Shown here: in pieces, positions 30,853 through 41,991 of the stretch | Numbering within the stretch: the stretch's first letter is position 1 | Layout of the letters: every line of letters begins with the position of its first letter | NCBI GenBank assembly: GCA_008729055.1 | Contig: SDUX01000002.1 | Coordinates: 1,244,496-1,308,495, forward strand | Direction of reading: 5' to 3' | Length of the DNA: 64,000 bases | Source: Pyropia haitanensis | Lineage: Eukaryota > Rhodophyta > Bangiophyceae > Bangiales > Bangiaceae | Program-made: the position numbers and the translations under genes | Notes under the pieces: generated by a model | Seen by the model: the letters and a program-made list of their open reading frames with translations, nothing else | The model's database searches: none | Told to the model about the DNA's origin: nothing

Positions 30853-33121
30853 GGCGGGAAGGAGGAGGGGTGGAGCGAGCCACGATTCGGCGGCAGAGAC
30901 CGTCGAGGGGGTGGGAAGAGGCGAGTGCGGGTGGGGAGTGCCGGGGGGGGGGAACGGCCGGGTCGTGGAAACAGCGGGGACGCCCCACCCGCCTGGGTGG
31001 AGCGAGGGTAAAGCCGCGGCGTGGCTGACGGGACCGTGCGGCGCAAGACGCGGCGGCCACCGTAGGCCGGCGACGGGCGCAGCGGCGTGGGGGACCGTGG
31101 TCGCCGGCGGGCGCACGCGTCCGCGCTGCACGGCGGCAGCGGCGGTGTCGCCAGCGGCGGCAGCAGCGGCGGCAGCAGCGGCGGCGGCAGCGGCGTCTAT
31201 GGGCGCCCCCCCCACAGGCGCGGGCGGGCGCGCCCGCCACCGGCACTCCCGCCGCCATCCGAGCGGCACACCGCGCCCACCACCCGCCTACGCCGTGCTC
31301 GGCCGCCGCCGCCGCCACCGCCGCCACCGCCGCCGCCACCGCCGCCGCCGCCGCCGTCGCCGCCACGGATGCGACTGCAACGGCCGCCGCCGCTGGCGTC
31401 ACTGGCGACACCGCCGCCGCCACCCGCGGCCACCGCGGCCGTCGGGCGGGTAGCTGCCAGCGGCGGCCAGCCTCGCGTCGGCCGCCGCGACTGGGGCGGG
31501 CACGAGGCGGCGCGGGTCACCGCGGCGGCCAGGCGCTCCTCGGCGGCGCCCCCTGCAGCCGATACAGAGCGGGAGGGGGAGGGCGAGCGCGTGCGGGTGC
31601 GGGCGTGCGGCTGTCGCGGTGGGGGGCGTGGGGTGAGTAGCGGGCGTGCCGTGCGTGCCACCGCACCACCAGTGGCGGCAGCGGTGGGGACGGGTGCGGC
31701 AGCGGCGCGGGCGGTCGCGGTGGCGACCGTCTTGGCGGTGACGTTGGGTAGCAGCGGCAGCGCCGACGGCAGCAGGTGGGGCGGGGGGCGGTCCGCCACG
31801 CCCTTCCCCCCGTCCGCGTGGTCGGCCGCGCGGGTGGCCGGTGTACGCGCACCCCCCCCCCGTTGCCACGGCGCCCCCCCCCCGGCCAGCCGCCTTGATG
31901 GTGGGTGCGGCGTGCACGGGGAGCCCGGCCCGCCCACGTCGCCGCCGTCCGCGTCGCTGGCGGCGGCGGCGGCGGCCGCGGCGGCCGCCGCGGCCGCCGC
32001 TTCCGCTTCCACCACCAGCCGCAAGAGGCCGACCTTGGGCGGCGCCGCCGCCGCCGCGTCGGGGGGGATGCTCCACGGCGTGTCCATGGGGCGGCGTGCG
32101 CCGCTGCCCGACGCCGCGCCGGTGGTGGGGTGCAGCGGGGTAGGGTGGGGTGGAAGGTTGAGGCCGCGGCAAGGTTGCGCCGCCGCACCGGGGGGACGAC
32201 GCGGAGCGGGTCACGGGCGGGGACAGGGGGGGGGGGGAACCCCGACCGACGGGGATGGCAACGACGCGGGCGGTGGGCGGCCGCCGCCGCCGCCGCCGCG
32301 AGCGCACCCGCGACCCCCGCGGGCGCCCGCCGCGGCGGCACGCCCCGCACCGCGGCGGCGCGGTCACGGCCCCACCGCGGCGCGCTCTTGTGTTGGACGC
32401 GGCGGCGGCGGCGGCCGCCCGCGGGCGGCGGCCCGCCCGCCGGCCGAGGCGGCCGCGGCGGTCGCGCCGTCCGCGCGCGCGTGGCGGCCGCCACGGCCGT
32501 CGTCGCCGCCCTCCCCCGCGACGGCCTGGCCGCCCACGCGGGGCTGGCGCAACGGTGCACCCCCCCCCACCCCCCCGGCCCGACCCCCCTCCCCCTACAC
32601 CCGGTGCTGGCCGCCGCCGCCGCCACCCCGCGTCCCGGCGGTGGACACGCGTCGCGGCCGGCCGCGGATGCGCGGTCGTGGGCGGCCGACGGGTGCCGGC
32701 GGCGGCCGCCCACGGCGGCCGCCCGTCCCGGCAGCAGACACGCGGTGGGGGGACGCGCGGCGGCGGGGCGGCGGCGGGAGCGGGGCGGCGGCGGGAGCGG
32801 GGGGGGGGGGGGGGGGGTGGGTGCCGGCGGAACCGTGCCGCGGGCCGCCGCTCCCCCCCCCCCCGCCGCGCGCGGCAGGTTGGCGTCGCCGCGGCCGCGG
32901 CGTCCCCCGCCCCCCCCCCCCCCTTCCCTCCCTGCCTCCGGCCTCCCCCAGTGGCTTGGCCGCTCAGCGCCACCGTGCCATTGACGTCACGGCCACGCGG
33001 CGGGAGGATGCGGGGAGAGGGGGGGGGAAGGAAGGTGCGCCGCCCAACCCCCCCGCGTCGTCGTGCAGGGCGAGCAGTCTGGCCGACACGGACGCGCGGT
33101 CCGCACACGTCGCCAGAGGCG

Positions 33122-33820
33122 ATGGACGGCAGCGGCAACTACTACACTAGCCGGCCTCGGCTGGCGTCGTTCGTCGACCCTAGACTTATTCCGGGCTCTC
33201 TGCGGACAACACCCAATTCAGCTCTGTGGGGAGTTACCGCTGGTCGGCGCGCATCGTCGTCGTATGAGGCCGCGTACACGTGGGCGGTCACCCCTCGGCG
33301 CCAACGCCTAGCGGCGGCACCAGTCGGCGGCTCTACGTTGACGGCGGGCGGCTGTGTCGAGCCGGCAGTCGCGGCGCGCGCCTCCCCCGCATCTCCGCCC
33401 TCCCTGCGGCGGCCGCGGCGGGTCGTGCGCATCCACTGTGGCGGACTGGTGGAGACGGACGCAGCGCCACGACGGGCGCGCCGGCCGCCCCCAACCCTGT
33501 GCGCGTGCGCGTGTCCGAGGCGCACCCGCGGCGGCAGCGGCGGCCGGCAGCTGGGCTCCCCCGGCCGCGCACCCCCGCCTCGCGCTGGCGCCCCCCGTCG
33601 GGGGCGCGTGTGCACCCAGCGGGATGACCCGCGGCGGCCGCGGCGGGGGGGTGGCCTTTTTGCTGTTGCTTGCCGGCCGCCGCGGCGCGCGGGACCCCCC
33701 CCCGCTGCGACGGCTGTTGGGCGCGCCGAGCGCCGCGACTGGCCCCCGGTGCGGACCGCCCGCTGCGGGGGTGTGTGTGTGCAGCCGCCGCTGCGCCGCC
33801 GCGGTTGCCGCTGCGGATGA
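33122..33820 (+). CDS. Uncertain ORF, 232 residues
   Basis: From an ATG at 33122. Only the first 70 residues look protein-like (GNYYTSRPRLASFVDPRLIP, then SLRTTPNSALWG and YEAAYTWAVTPRRQ); the surrounding DNA is less GC-biased there (33120-33300). The remainder is Arg/Pro shadow. It may be a single exon of a gene whose other exons I cannot place, or chance. Confidence 0.18.
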   Translation: MDGSGNYYTSRPRLASFVDPRLIPGSLRTTPNSALWGVTAGRRASSSYEAAYTWAVTPRRQRLAAAPVGGSTLTAGGCVEPAVAARASPASPPSLRRPRRVVRIHCGGLVETDAAPRRARRPPPTLCACACPRRTRGGSGGRQLGSPGRAPPPRAGAPRRGRVCTQRDDPRRPRRGGGLFAVACRPPRRAGPPPAATAVGRAERRDWPPVRTARCGGVCVQPPLRRRGCRCG

Positions 33821-35208
33821 CTTGGTGCCGGCCGCCCGCCCGCCGCCGCCGCCGCCGACACTGGGCAGACGCGTCCACGGCGGCGGCGCAGTGCGTTGCG
33901 TGGGCGGGGGGGGGGGGGGGGGTGGTGGCTCCGTCTGTGGTGGATCCCGCCGCTGCCCATCCTGATGATGGGGCGGCGGTCGGAGTGGATCACGGAGGGT
34001 GTGGGGGGGGGGGGCGGGAGAGTGTGCGGGTGGAGGACGGCGCACCGCGCCGACCGACGCGGCGCCCCCCCCCCCCCCCCCCCCCATCCCCCCCCATCAC
34101 CCCTGGCCGCGCCGCCCGCGGCCGCCGACGACGGGTGGCCCGCCGCCGCCGCCGCCGTGCGGCGCACGGCGGTCGACTGGTGACGCCGCCGCCCGCCGGG
34201 CGCGCCGCCGCCGCCGCCCGCCGGGGCGCTACGTAGGGGGGCGCCCCGCCCGCGCCGCGCCGCCGCCGCGGCGGCCGCGCCCCCGCACCGTCGGACGGTG
34301 GGGGGGGAGCGCGGGGAAACGGATGGCGGTGGCCGCGGTTTGTGTGGCGGAGGTAGTGGCGGTGGGGGGGGGGGGGGGGGGGGTTGACAGTGCTCCAGAC
34401 TGAGTCCCCGGGGGGGGGGGGTCGCCGGCCGGCGGCCGCCGTCGGTGGCCGCGTGCGCGCCCTCCCCCCCCCCACCTCTGCTGCCCCCCGTCCACCCTGC
34501 GCTCGCCTGGCCGCCAACCACACGCGCGCGTACCGACGACGCACACGCGCCGTTTCTTCCGCGTGTGCTTGTCCGCCCGCGCGCGGCGGTGCGGCGCCCG
34601 TCTCAACGGCGTCGGGGGGGTGCCGCCGCCGCCGCCGCCGGTGGGGTGTGGGGGGGGGGGAGGGGTTGCGGTAAAGGCCGCCGCCGCGTCGCCCCGCCGC
34701 GGCCGCGGCCGCCGCGGTCCGCGCGACGCGCGCAACGACGACACTGGCGGCGGCGTCCGCTGCCGTCACGCCCCCCCCCCGCTCCCCCTCTCCGCGGCGC
34801 GCGCACGCCGCGGCGGCGGCGGCCGCGCACGCCGACGCGGCCGGCCGGGCGGGTGCACGCGGCACGCGGGGGGAACCAACGCGGGCGGGGTGCGGCGCGG
34901 CGCGCCGTCGGCGGTCCCGGCGTCTGGGCGCGCGGCGCTGGTCGCCCCGCCGCTGGGTCGGCGTTGGTGCCGCCGCCGCCGTCCCGGCCGTGTGCGCGCC
35001 CGTGGGGGGGGGGGGGGGCGGCGGTGGCCGACGCGGCGGCGGCTGTCGGTGTGGGCTCCGTTCCGTGGCACGCCGGTGGGGGTGTTTGGTGGCGGCTGCG
35101 GGCGTGGGGGTAGGCGAGGGGGCGGTGGCGGACCGTCGCAGCACAGCGGCAGCGGCGGCGGTGTTGGTGGCGGCAAACGGCGGGTAGCGGCGGCCGTTGC
35201 CGACGTCT

Positions 35209-35230
35209 TTGTTGTTGTTGTTGTTGTTGT
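35209..35230 (+). repeat. GTT trinucleotide microsatellite
   Basis: About seven copies of gtt. In one frame it would encode a Leu run that mimics a signal peptide. Confidence 0.85.
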
Positions 35231-35455
35231 GTGGGTGCGGCGCCGCCGTGGCGGCGACGACAGCGGCAGCGGCGGCCGGTACACGGACGCGGCCGGGGAT
35301 GGCGGCGGTGGTGGCGGCGGCGCCCGGCTTGGCGCCCGCCGCCGTCGGCTTGCCGCCGCCACCGGCGGCCGTGCCACGGTCGGCGTCGACGCCGGCCGAC
35401 GGGCGGCTGGCGGCAGACGGCGGCGGCCGCGGCGGTGACGGCGGCGGCGGCGTCG

Positions 35456-35554
35456 ATGGCGGGGTGGCCAACGGGGTGGCCAACGGGGGGGGGGGGGGGG
35501 GGGGGTGCCCCGCCCGCACCACCCGCGGCGACGGCGGCGGCGGCGGTGGCCGGC

Positions 35555-35589
<35 letters not shown>

Positions 35590-36852
35590 CGAGGTTCGTG
35601 CGCCGCCGTCGCCGCCGGCCGGGCGGGGTGGCAGCCGCCTCGGCTCCCGGCGGATGCCCGGCCGCCGCGGGCGGGCGCGCCCGTCGGGTGGTGCGGGCGC
35701 CGACGATGCCGCCGGCGGTGGGGGTGGGGGTGGGGGTGGCGGTGGCGGCGGCAAGACCAAGCGCCTCATCTCCATGTCGCTCGGGTCCAAGAGCCTCCGC
35801 TCCGCCGCGGGCGCGACGACGGATGGCGTGCCGTCGCGGCCCGCCACATCCCTCGCGGCCGCCATGGCGGGGAGTGGTGGTGGCGGTGGGGGTGGTGGGG
35901 GTGGTGGTCGTGGTGGTGGTGGCGGTGATGGTGGTGGTGGGGGTGGTGGCGGCGGCGGCAGCGGTGGGGGCGCTGGCGGTGGGCCCGGCGGCGGCGCGTC
36001 GGCGGTGCTGCCGCCGGCGGTGGTGGCGGGTGCGACCGCCGCGGGGGACCTGCTGACGACCGCGGGCGGCGGCGGCGGGGGGGGCGCCGCGGGGGGGGGG
36101 GGCGGCCTCCACCCCCGCCGTCGGAGCAGCAGCACCCACGGCCTCCGTGGGGTGGACACCCTCGACGGCCTTGGCAGCGGCGGCGGCGGTGGGGGGGGTG
36201 GCGGAGGGGGGGGTGGCGCCGCCGCCGCCGGTGGCGGCGGCGCTGGGGGGGGGGGCGGCGGCGGCGGCGGCGGCGGCGGCGGCACCTTTCTGCGCGTCTC
36301 GCTCCGGCTGCGGGAGATTGCCCACGGGGGGGGTGGCAAGCGCAAGCTGGTGCGCCGGCCGCTGCCCGACCGGCCCAAGGAGGGCCACCCGCAGCTCGGC
36401 GGCGGCGGCGGCGGCGTCGACCGCCCGATGGATTACGGCGTGCCCACGGTGGTGGGCATTGGAGGCGGGCTCCCCGGCGGCGGCGGAGCAGACGGCCCGC
36501 CCGCACCCGCCCCTGCCGACACGCCGTCGGCGGTCGCACCGCCAGCGGCGCCGACGCCGTACGAGGCCCCCATCGCCGTCGCGGCCATGGTCGCGGCCGA
36601 CGCCGTCGCCGCGGCGGGTCCAGACGGCGGCGCCGCCGCCGCCGCCGCGGCGGCGCCACCGCCGCCGGCCGCCGCGGCGGCGCCACCGCCGCCGGCGGCG
36701 GCGGCGCCACCCGCGGCGGCCACGCCCGCCGCCGCGGTGGTGCCACCCGCGGCGGTTGCCGCGGCGGCCGCCCCGGCGGGCGGGCCCGACGGCGGCGAGC
36801 CGCCGCCGCCGCCGCGGCTGCCGGCGCTCCCCTACCTGGACATTGACGTGGA

Positions 36853-36884
<32 letters not shown>

Positions 36885-37783
36885 TGCCGCCGCCGCCGCC
36901 CGTTGCGGTGGCGGTGGCGTCGCCGGTGGCGGTGGCACCGCCGGTGGCGGTGGCGGTAGCGGCGCCGCCGGCGGCGGCGCCCCCGCCGGCATCGATGGTG
37001 CCACCGACGGCGGCGGTACCCGCCGGCGCGGCTTGTACCGGTTGCCACCCGCCGGGGGCGCCCGCGGTGGCGCCACCGATGGTGGCACCAGCGGCGGCTT
37101 CACCGGCGGCGGCACCCGCGGCGGTGGCGGTAGCGCCGCTGACGGGTGGCCCCGCGCCCGCCGTGTCGCCTGCGGCGGGGGGTGGGGGTGCGCCCGCGGC
37201 GGCGCCGCCAGTGGCGGCACCCGTGGTGGTTGCGCCGCCGGCACAGCCGCCGGCAGAGGCGCCACCGCCTGCGCAGCCGGCGCAGCCGGCGCAGCCGGCG
37301 GTGGCGCCGCCGCAGCCGGCCGGGCCAACGCCGCCGCCGCTGCCGCCGTCGCCATCGGCGGGGACGGCCCAGGCGGCGGCAGCGCCGTCGCCGCAGCCGT
37401 TGCCGCGGCCACCGCTGGGGCAGCTGCTGGCGCCGCCGGCGCCGCCGCCGGCGCCGCCGCCGCCGTCGTCGACGTCGGCGTCGGCGGCCGCGCCGGCACC
37501 GGCGGGGAGCGCGCCGTATGGGGCCCCCGCCGGGGTGGGCGCTGCCGGTGCGGCGGCGACCCCCCCTCCCCCTGCCCCCACCGCCGCCGCCCCGGCGGCG
37601 GCAGACGGTGGTGGCAGCACCGGGACGGGGCGGCAGCCGTCGTACAAGGGCGCCTGGGCATCCCTGCGCGCGCGCCGCAAGGCGCCGCCGCCCTCGTCGG
37701 CGAGCGGCAGCGGCGGCGGCGGCGCCCCACCGTCGGCGTCCAAGGCCGGCGGGCGGGCGGCCAAGGCGGCGGCCGCATCGGCG

Positions 37784-37822
<39 letters not shown>

Positions 37823-38038
37823 TCCCCCCCCACGCTCGATGGCCTCCCCGGCTGGGCGACGGCCGCGTCGGGCCGCATCTCGGGCGCCAAGCCGCCGCTG
37901 TCGCCGGCGGCCAAGACCGCCTCGTCGATGCTGTCGGGGGGGTTCCTCCGCCGCGGCCGCAGCGGCAGCAACGCGAGCAGCACGGGCGAGGGGCCGCCGT
38001 CGACAGAGGCCGCCGCCGCCCCACGAGCGGCGGCCGCC

Positions 38039-38082
<44 letters not shown>

Positions 38083-38332
38083 GCCGCCACCGCCACCACC
38101 GCCCCCACCCGTGGCGGTGGTGGTGGCAGAGGCGGCGCCGCCACCGCCGCCACCGTTGCCAGCATCCTCCACCGCCGCGCTGGTGGCCAAGCAGGCGCTG
38201 CCGGCGCCGGCAACACTCCTCGTGCCGACGCCGCCAACGGCGTCACCTCGCGCGGTGGTGGTGGGCGCATCCGACCTACCGGGGGCGCCCCCGCGCGCCG
38301 TCGAGGTGGACGCCCAGCCGCCGCCGACGGCC

Positions 38333-38367
<35 letters not shown>

Positions 38368-39176
38368 ACCCGTGGCACCGCCACTCGCGGTGGTCACCGA
38401 GGTGCCGACGCCGCCGTCGCCGTCGGTGGCGTCGGCCGTGGACGCGGCCGTGCCGTCGCCGCCGTCGCCATCCACGACGCCAAGAGCGGTGGTCGTCGAT
38501 GCCGCGGCGGCGGCGGCGGCGGCGCCACCGCCACCGCTGCCCGCCACCGCCGCCGCTGTGGGCGTGCCCGACGCGGCCGCGGCGGCGGTGGTGGGCGCGC
38601 CCGCGGCGGCAGCCGTCCAGGCGGATGGCGCCGTTGCCGCCGCCACCGCCGCGCCGGCGGCGTCACCGGCGGCGACGCCAGTCGGCGCGGTCTCGACGGC
38701 GGCGGCCGGGCCAGTGCCTGCCGCCGCCGCGCCACCGGCGGCTGTGGCGCCCACCGTAGGGACTCCCTCGCCGTCGGCACCTGCGCCGGCGCCGGTGGCG
38801 CCGGCGCCGGCGGCACCCGCCGTGGCCGCGGGTCAGCCGGCGGCGGCGACCCCCCCCACGGCGGCCGCCGCGGCGGGCGTGACCACCCCGGCGGCATCAC
38901 CAGCTGCCGCGCCGTCCCCCCCCGCCCCCCGCCCCCCCCCGCCCTCTCGCTACGCGCCCGGCGGCGGCCGCCGCTCCCGCGGCGGCGGCGCGCCGCCCGT
39001 CGCGTCCGCGTCGGGCGCGCTGCCGCGGCACCACGGCATGTTCTCGGACTTTGGCAAGGCCTTCTCCGCCGCCGCCCGCGCCTTCCGCCCGGGCCACGTG
39101 CCGCGCTCGTCGTCGCTGCCGTCGTCATCGCAGGGGCGGGCGCCGCCGGCCGCCGCGGGGGGTGCCGCGCCGCCTA

Positions 39177-39213
<37 letters not shown>

Positions 39214-40123
39214 CGCCGCCGCAAAGGCCGCGGCGCCGCGGCCGGCGGCGGCGCCGTGGCGGTCGCTGCCGCGGTCGGCGTCGACGGCGGCGGCGGCGGC
39301 GGCGCCACGCCGGGATGGGGGGGCGGCGGGGGGGGGGGGGGGGTGCCGCGTTCCGCGTCGGTCGCCCCGCCGGCGGCGACGCCGCGGTCGCCCTCCATGC
39401 CACACGCACAGCCGCCGGCGCCGGCGCCAGCCGCTGCCGCCACCGCACCCGTGACGGCGCCCGCGCCCGCGTCGGATGCGGCGGCGGCGCCAGCCGGCGG
39501 CGGTGGCGGCGGCGGGGATGGCGGCACGGCGGCGGCGAGCCCGCCCGCAGCATCCCCGGTGGGCGCGACCGCGCCCCGCCGCGACGGCGGCGCGGGCGCG
39601 CTGCCCCGCTCCGCGTCGGTCGCGCCGCCGGTCGCCGTGCCGCGGTCGCCGTCCATGCCGCCGCCCGTACCGGGCGGCGTGGCCACGCCGCCGCCGGCGG
39701 TGCCCCGCTCCGCGTCCGAGGCGCAGCCGCCCCCCGCCGGCACGGCGGCCGGCAGTGGCGGCGACGGCAACGGTAGCGGCGCGGCCGGCGTGGCGGCCAC
39801 GCCAACACCGACCGCGGCGGTCGTGGCGACCGCCCCCGCCGCGGCGCACGCGACGCAGCCCGCCCCGGCCGAGCCGCGGCCCGCGGAAGCGACGGGCGTG
39901 CTGCCCCGGGCGCTGACGCCCGCCCCGCGCGCGCGGCGGTCGGGCAGCGCGCCCGCCGCGGCGGCCGACGCGGCCGCGTCCGCGTCGGCGGGCCGGCGCA
40001 AGCTCAGCCTCCGCCTCCGTGACGCGGCGCTATCCGCCCTCCGCCCCCGCCCGTCGCTGCGCGTCAGCCCCGCGGCGGCGGCCGCCGCGGCCGCCGCCGC
40101 CGCGGCCGCGTCGCCGTCGACGC

Positions 40124-40163
<40 letters not shown>

Positions 40164-41741
40164 CGGGTCGCCATCGGCGGCGGCGGCGGCTGCGGCGGCG
40201 GCGGCGCCGGGCTCCCGCGGCTGGGCCGCGTCTGCCGCCGCGGCGGTCAGCAGCGACCGCCGGCGGCGGCTGCCGCGCCTGAGCGGTGGTGGCGCCAAGG
40301 GCGCCATGGCCGACGCCGCCGCCGCGGCGGCCGGCGGCAAGGCGCGGCCGACGCGGACAACGTCCGACCCGGGCGGTGACCGCGGCGGCCCGACGCCGCT
40401 GCTGCCTGCCGCGGACGGGAGCGCCGATGCGGCGGCGGCGGCGGTGGCGGCGGCGGGGGCGACGGAGCCCCCTGCTGGCCGCCGTCGGCGGCAGCTGCGC
40501 ACGCGGCGCGCGCCGTCGGCCGACGCCGAGTCGCGGCGCCTCGCGGGGGAGCTGCTGGCGGGCGCACCCGGCGGCGGCGCCGGCCGCCGCCGTGGGGGGG
40601 GGGGGCGGCCATTGACCGCGACGCGGCGCGGCACCGGCAGGGGGCGGTGGAGGCACCGCCACCGCCACCGCCGCCGCCGCCGCCGCCGCCACCGCCGCCA
40701 CCGCCGGCCGCCGCCGTGCCGGCCCCGGCCGCGGCCGTCACGCCGGCTGGTGACGGCGCGGCCTCATCTGCGGCGGGGGGGGTGGCGCCCGCGGTGGCAG
40801 CGGCGGCAGCACCGCCGGCGGCCGCACCTCCGGCGGCTCCCGAGGCGGGGGCACCGCCGGCGGCACCAGCGGCGGCGGCGGCGCCCGCGGCCGAGGCGCC
40901 GCCTGCCGCGGCGGCGGCGGCCGGGGCGGGCGCCGAGTCTGTGCCGCTGGCCACGCCGCCGCCGCCGGCCGCGGCTGTCCCGGCTGCCGACGGTGGTGGC
41001 GGCGGCACTGGCGGCGGCGGCGTCAGTGGCAACCCGACCGACGCGGCGCCGCCCGCGGGGGTGGCTGCGACAGCGACGCCCCCCGCTGCGCCATCAACGG
41101 CGGCGGCCGTCCCCGTGGCGGCCGCTGCGGGCGACGCCGCGCCAGCCGCGGCGGCCACGCCGGCGGCGGCCGCGGTGGCGTCGCCGCCGCCGTCCGCCGC
41201 GACCACCCCCGACGCCCCCGACGGCGGTTGCAGCGGCGGCGGCGGCGGCGGCGGCGTGGCGGCCGCGGCGGCGCCCCGTGGGGTGGCCGACGCGGCGGAC
41301 GAGCGCGCGGCGCGGCGGGAGCGGTCGGCCGCGCGCAAGGCGGCGGTCGCGGCGCGGCGGGCGGCGCTGTCGTCGTCGCTCGCACGCGCGCAGCCGCGGT
41401 CGGCAACGGCGGCGGCGGCGGCAACAGCGGCGGCGCCGCCGTCGGCGGCGGCCGCGGCGGCGGCCACGCCGGGCGTGGGCGCCGGCGCGGCGGCCACGTC
41501 GGCGGCGGCACCGCCATGGCCGGCGGGGCTGGCGCCGCCGGCGGCGGTGATCCCCAGTGGCAAGGTCGCCGAGGCGGTGACGGCGGTCGAGGCGCGCCGC
41601 GAGGCCGCGGCGGTCGCCGACATGGAGGAGCACTGGCGCCTGCGGGACGTCGCGACGAGCCAGGCGATTGCGTCGGCCAACGCGGCGGCGCTCGCCGCGG
41701 CGGACGCGGCCAAGGCGGCGGCCGCCGCGTCGGCGGCCGCG

Positions 41742-41772
<31 letters not shown>

Positions 41773-41960
41773 TCCCGTCGCTGCCGGAAATGGCACAGGA
41801 GCGGCGGCGGCTGCTGTCCACGTCCACAGCGTCGGCGGTGGCGGCCGAAGGCGGGGGCGGCGGCGGGGACGCGCCGCCGCCGCAGCCGCAGCCGCCGCAG
41901 CCGACGCGGCCGCCGCTGTCGCTGCCGTCCCCACCCGCCGACGGCCGCGGTGGCGGCGAC

Positions 41961-41991
<31 letters not shown>

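Larger units (their letters stand above)
30853..35455. other. 4.6-kb GC-rich stretch without a recognisable gene
   Basis: Many overlapping frames are open on both strands, and I find no family motif in any frame, even when allowing one-base shifts at G/C runs. Local points: G runs at 32798-32818, 33907-33922 and 34363-34383, a C run at 34067-34085, and a GTT microsatellite at 35209-35230. A candidate coding start lies at 33122. Confidence 0.4.

Noticed and set aside
35197..35928. ORF starting with a Leu-rich signal-peptide-like sequence
   Set aside because: The Leu run is the GTT microsatellite read in one frame and the start is not an ATG.
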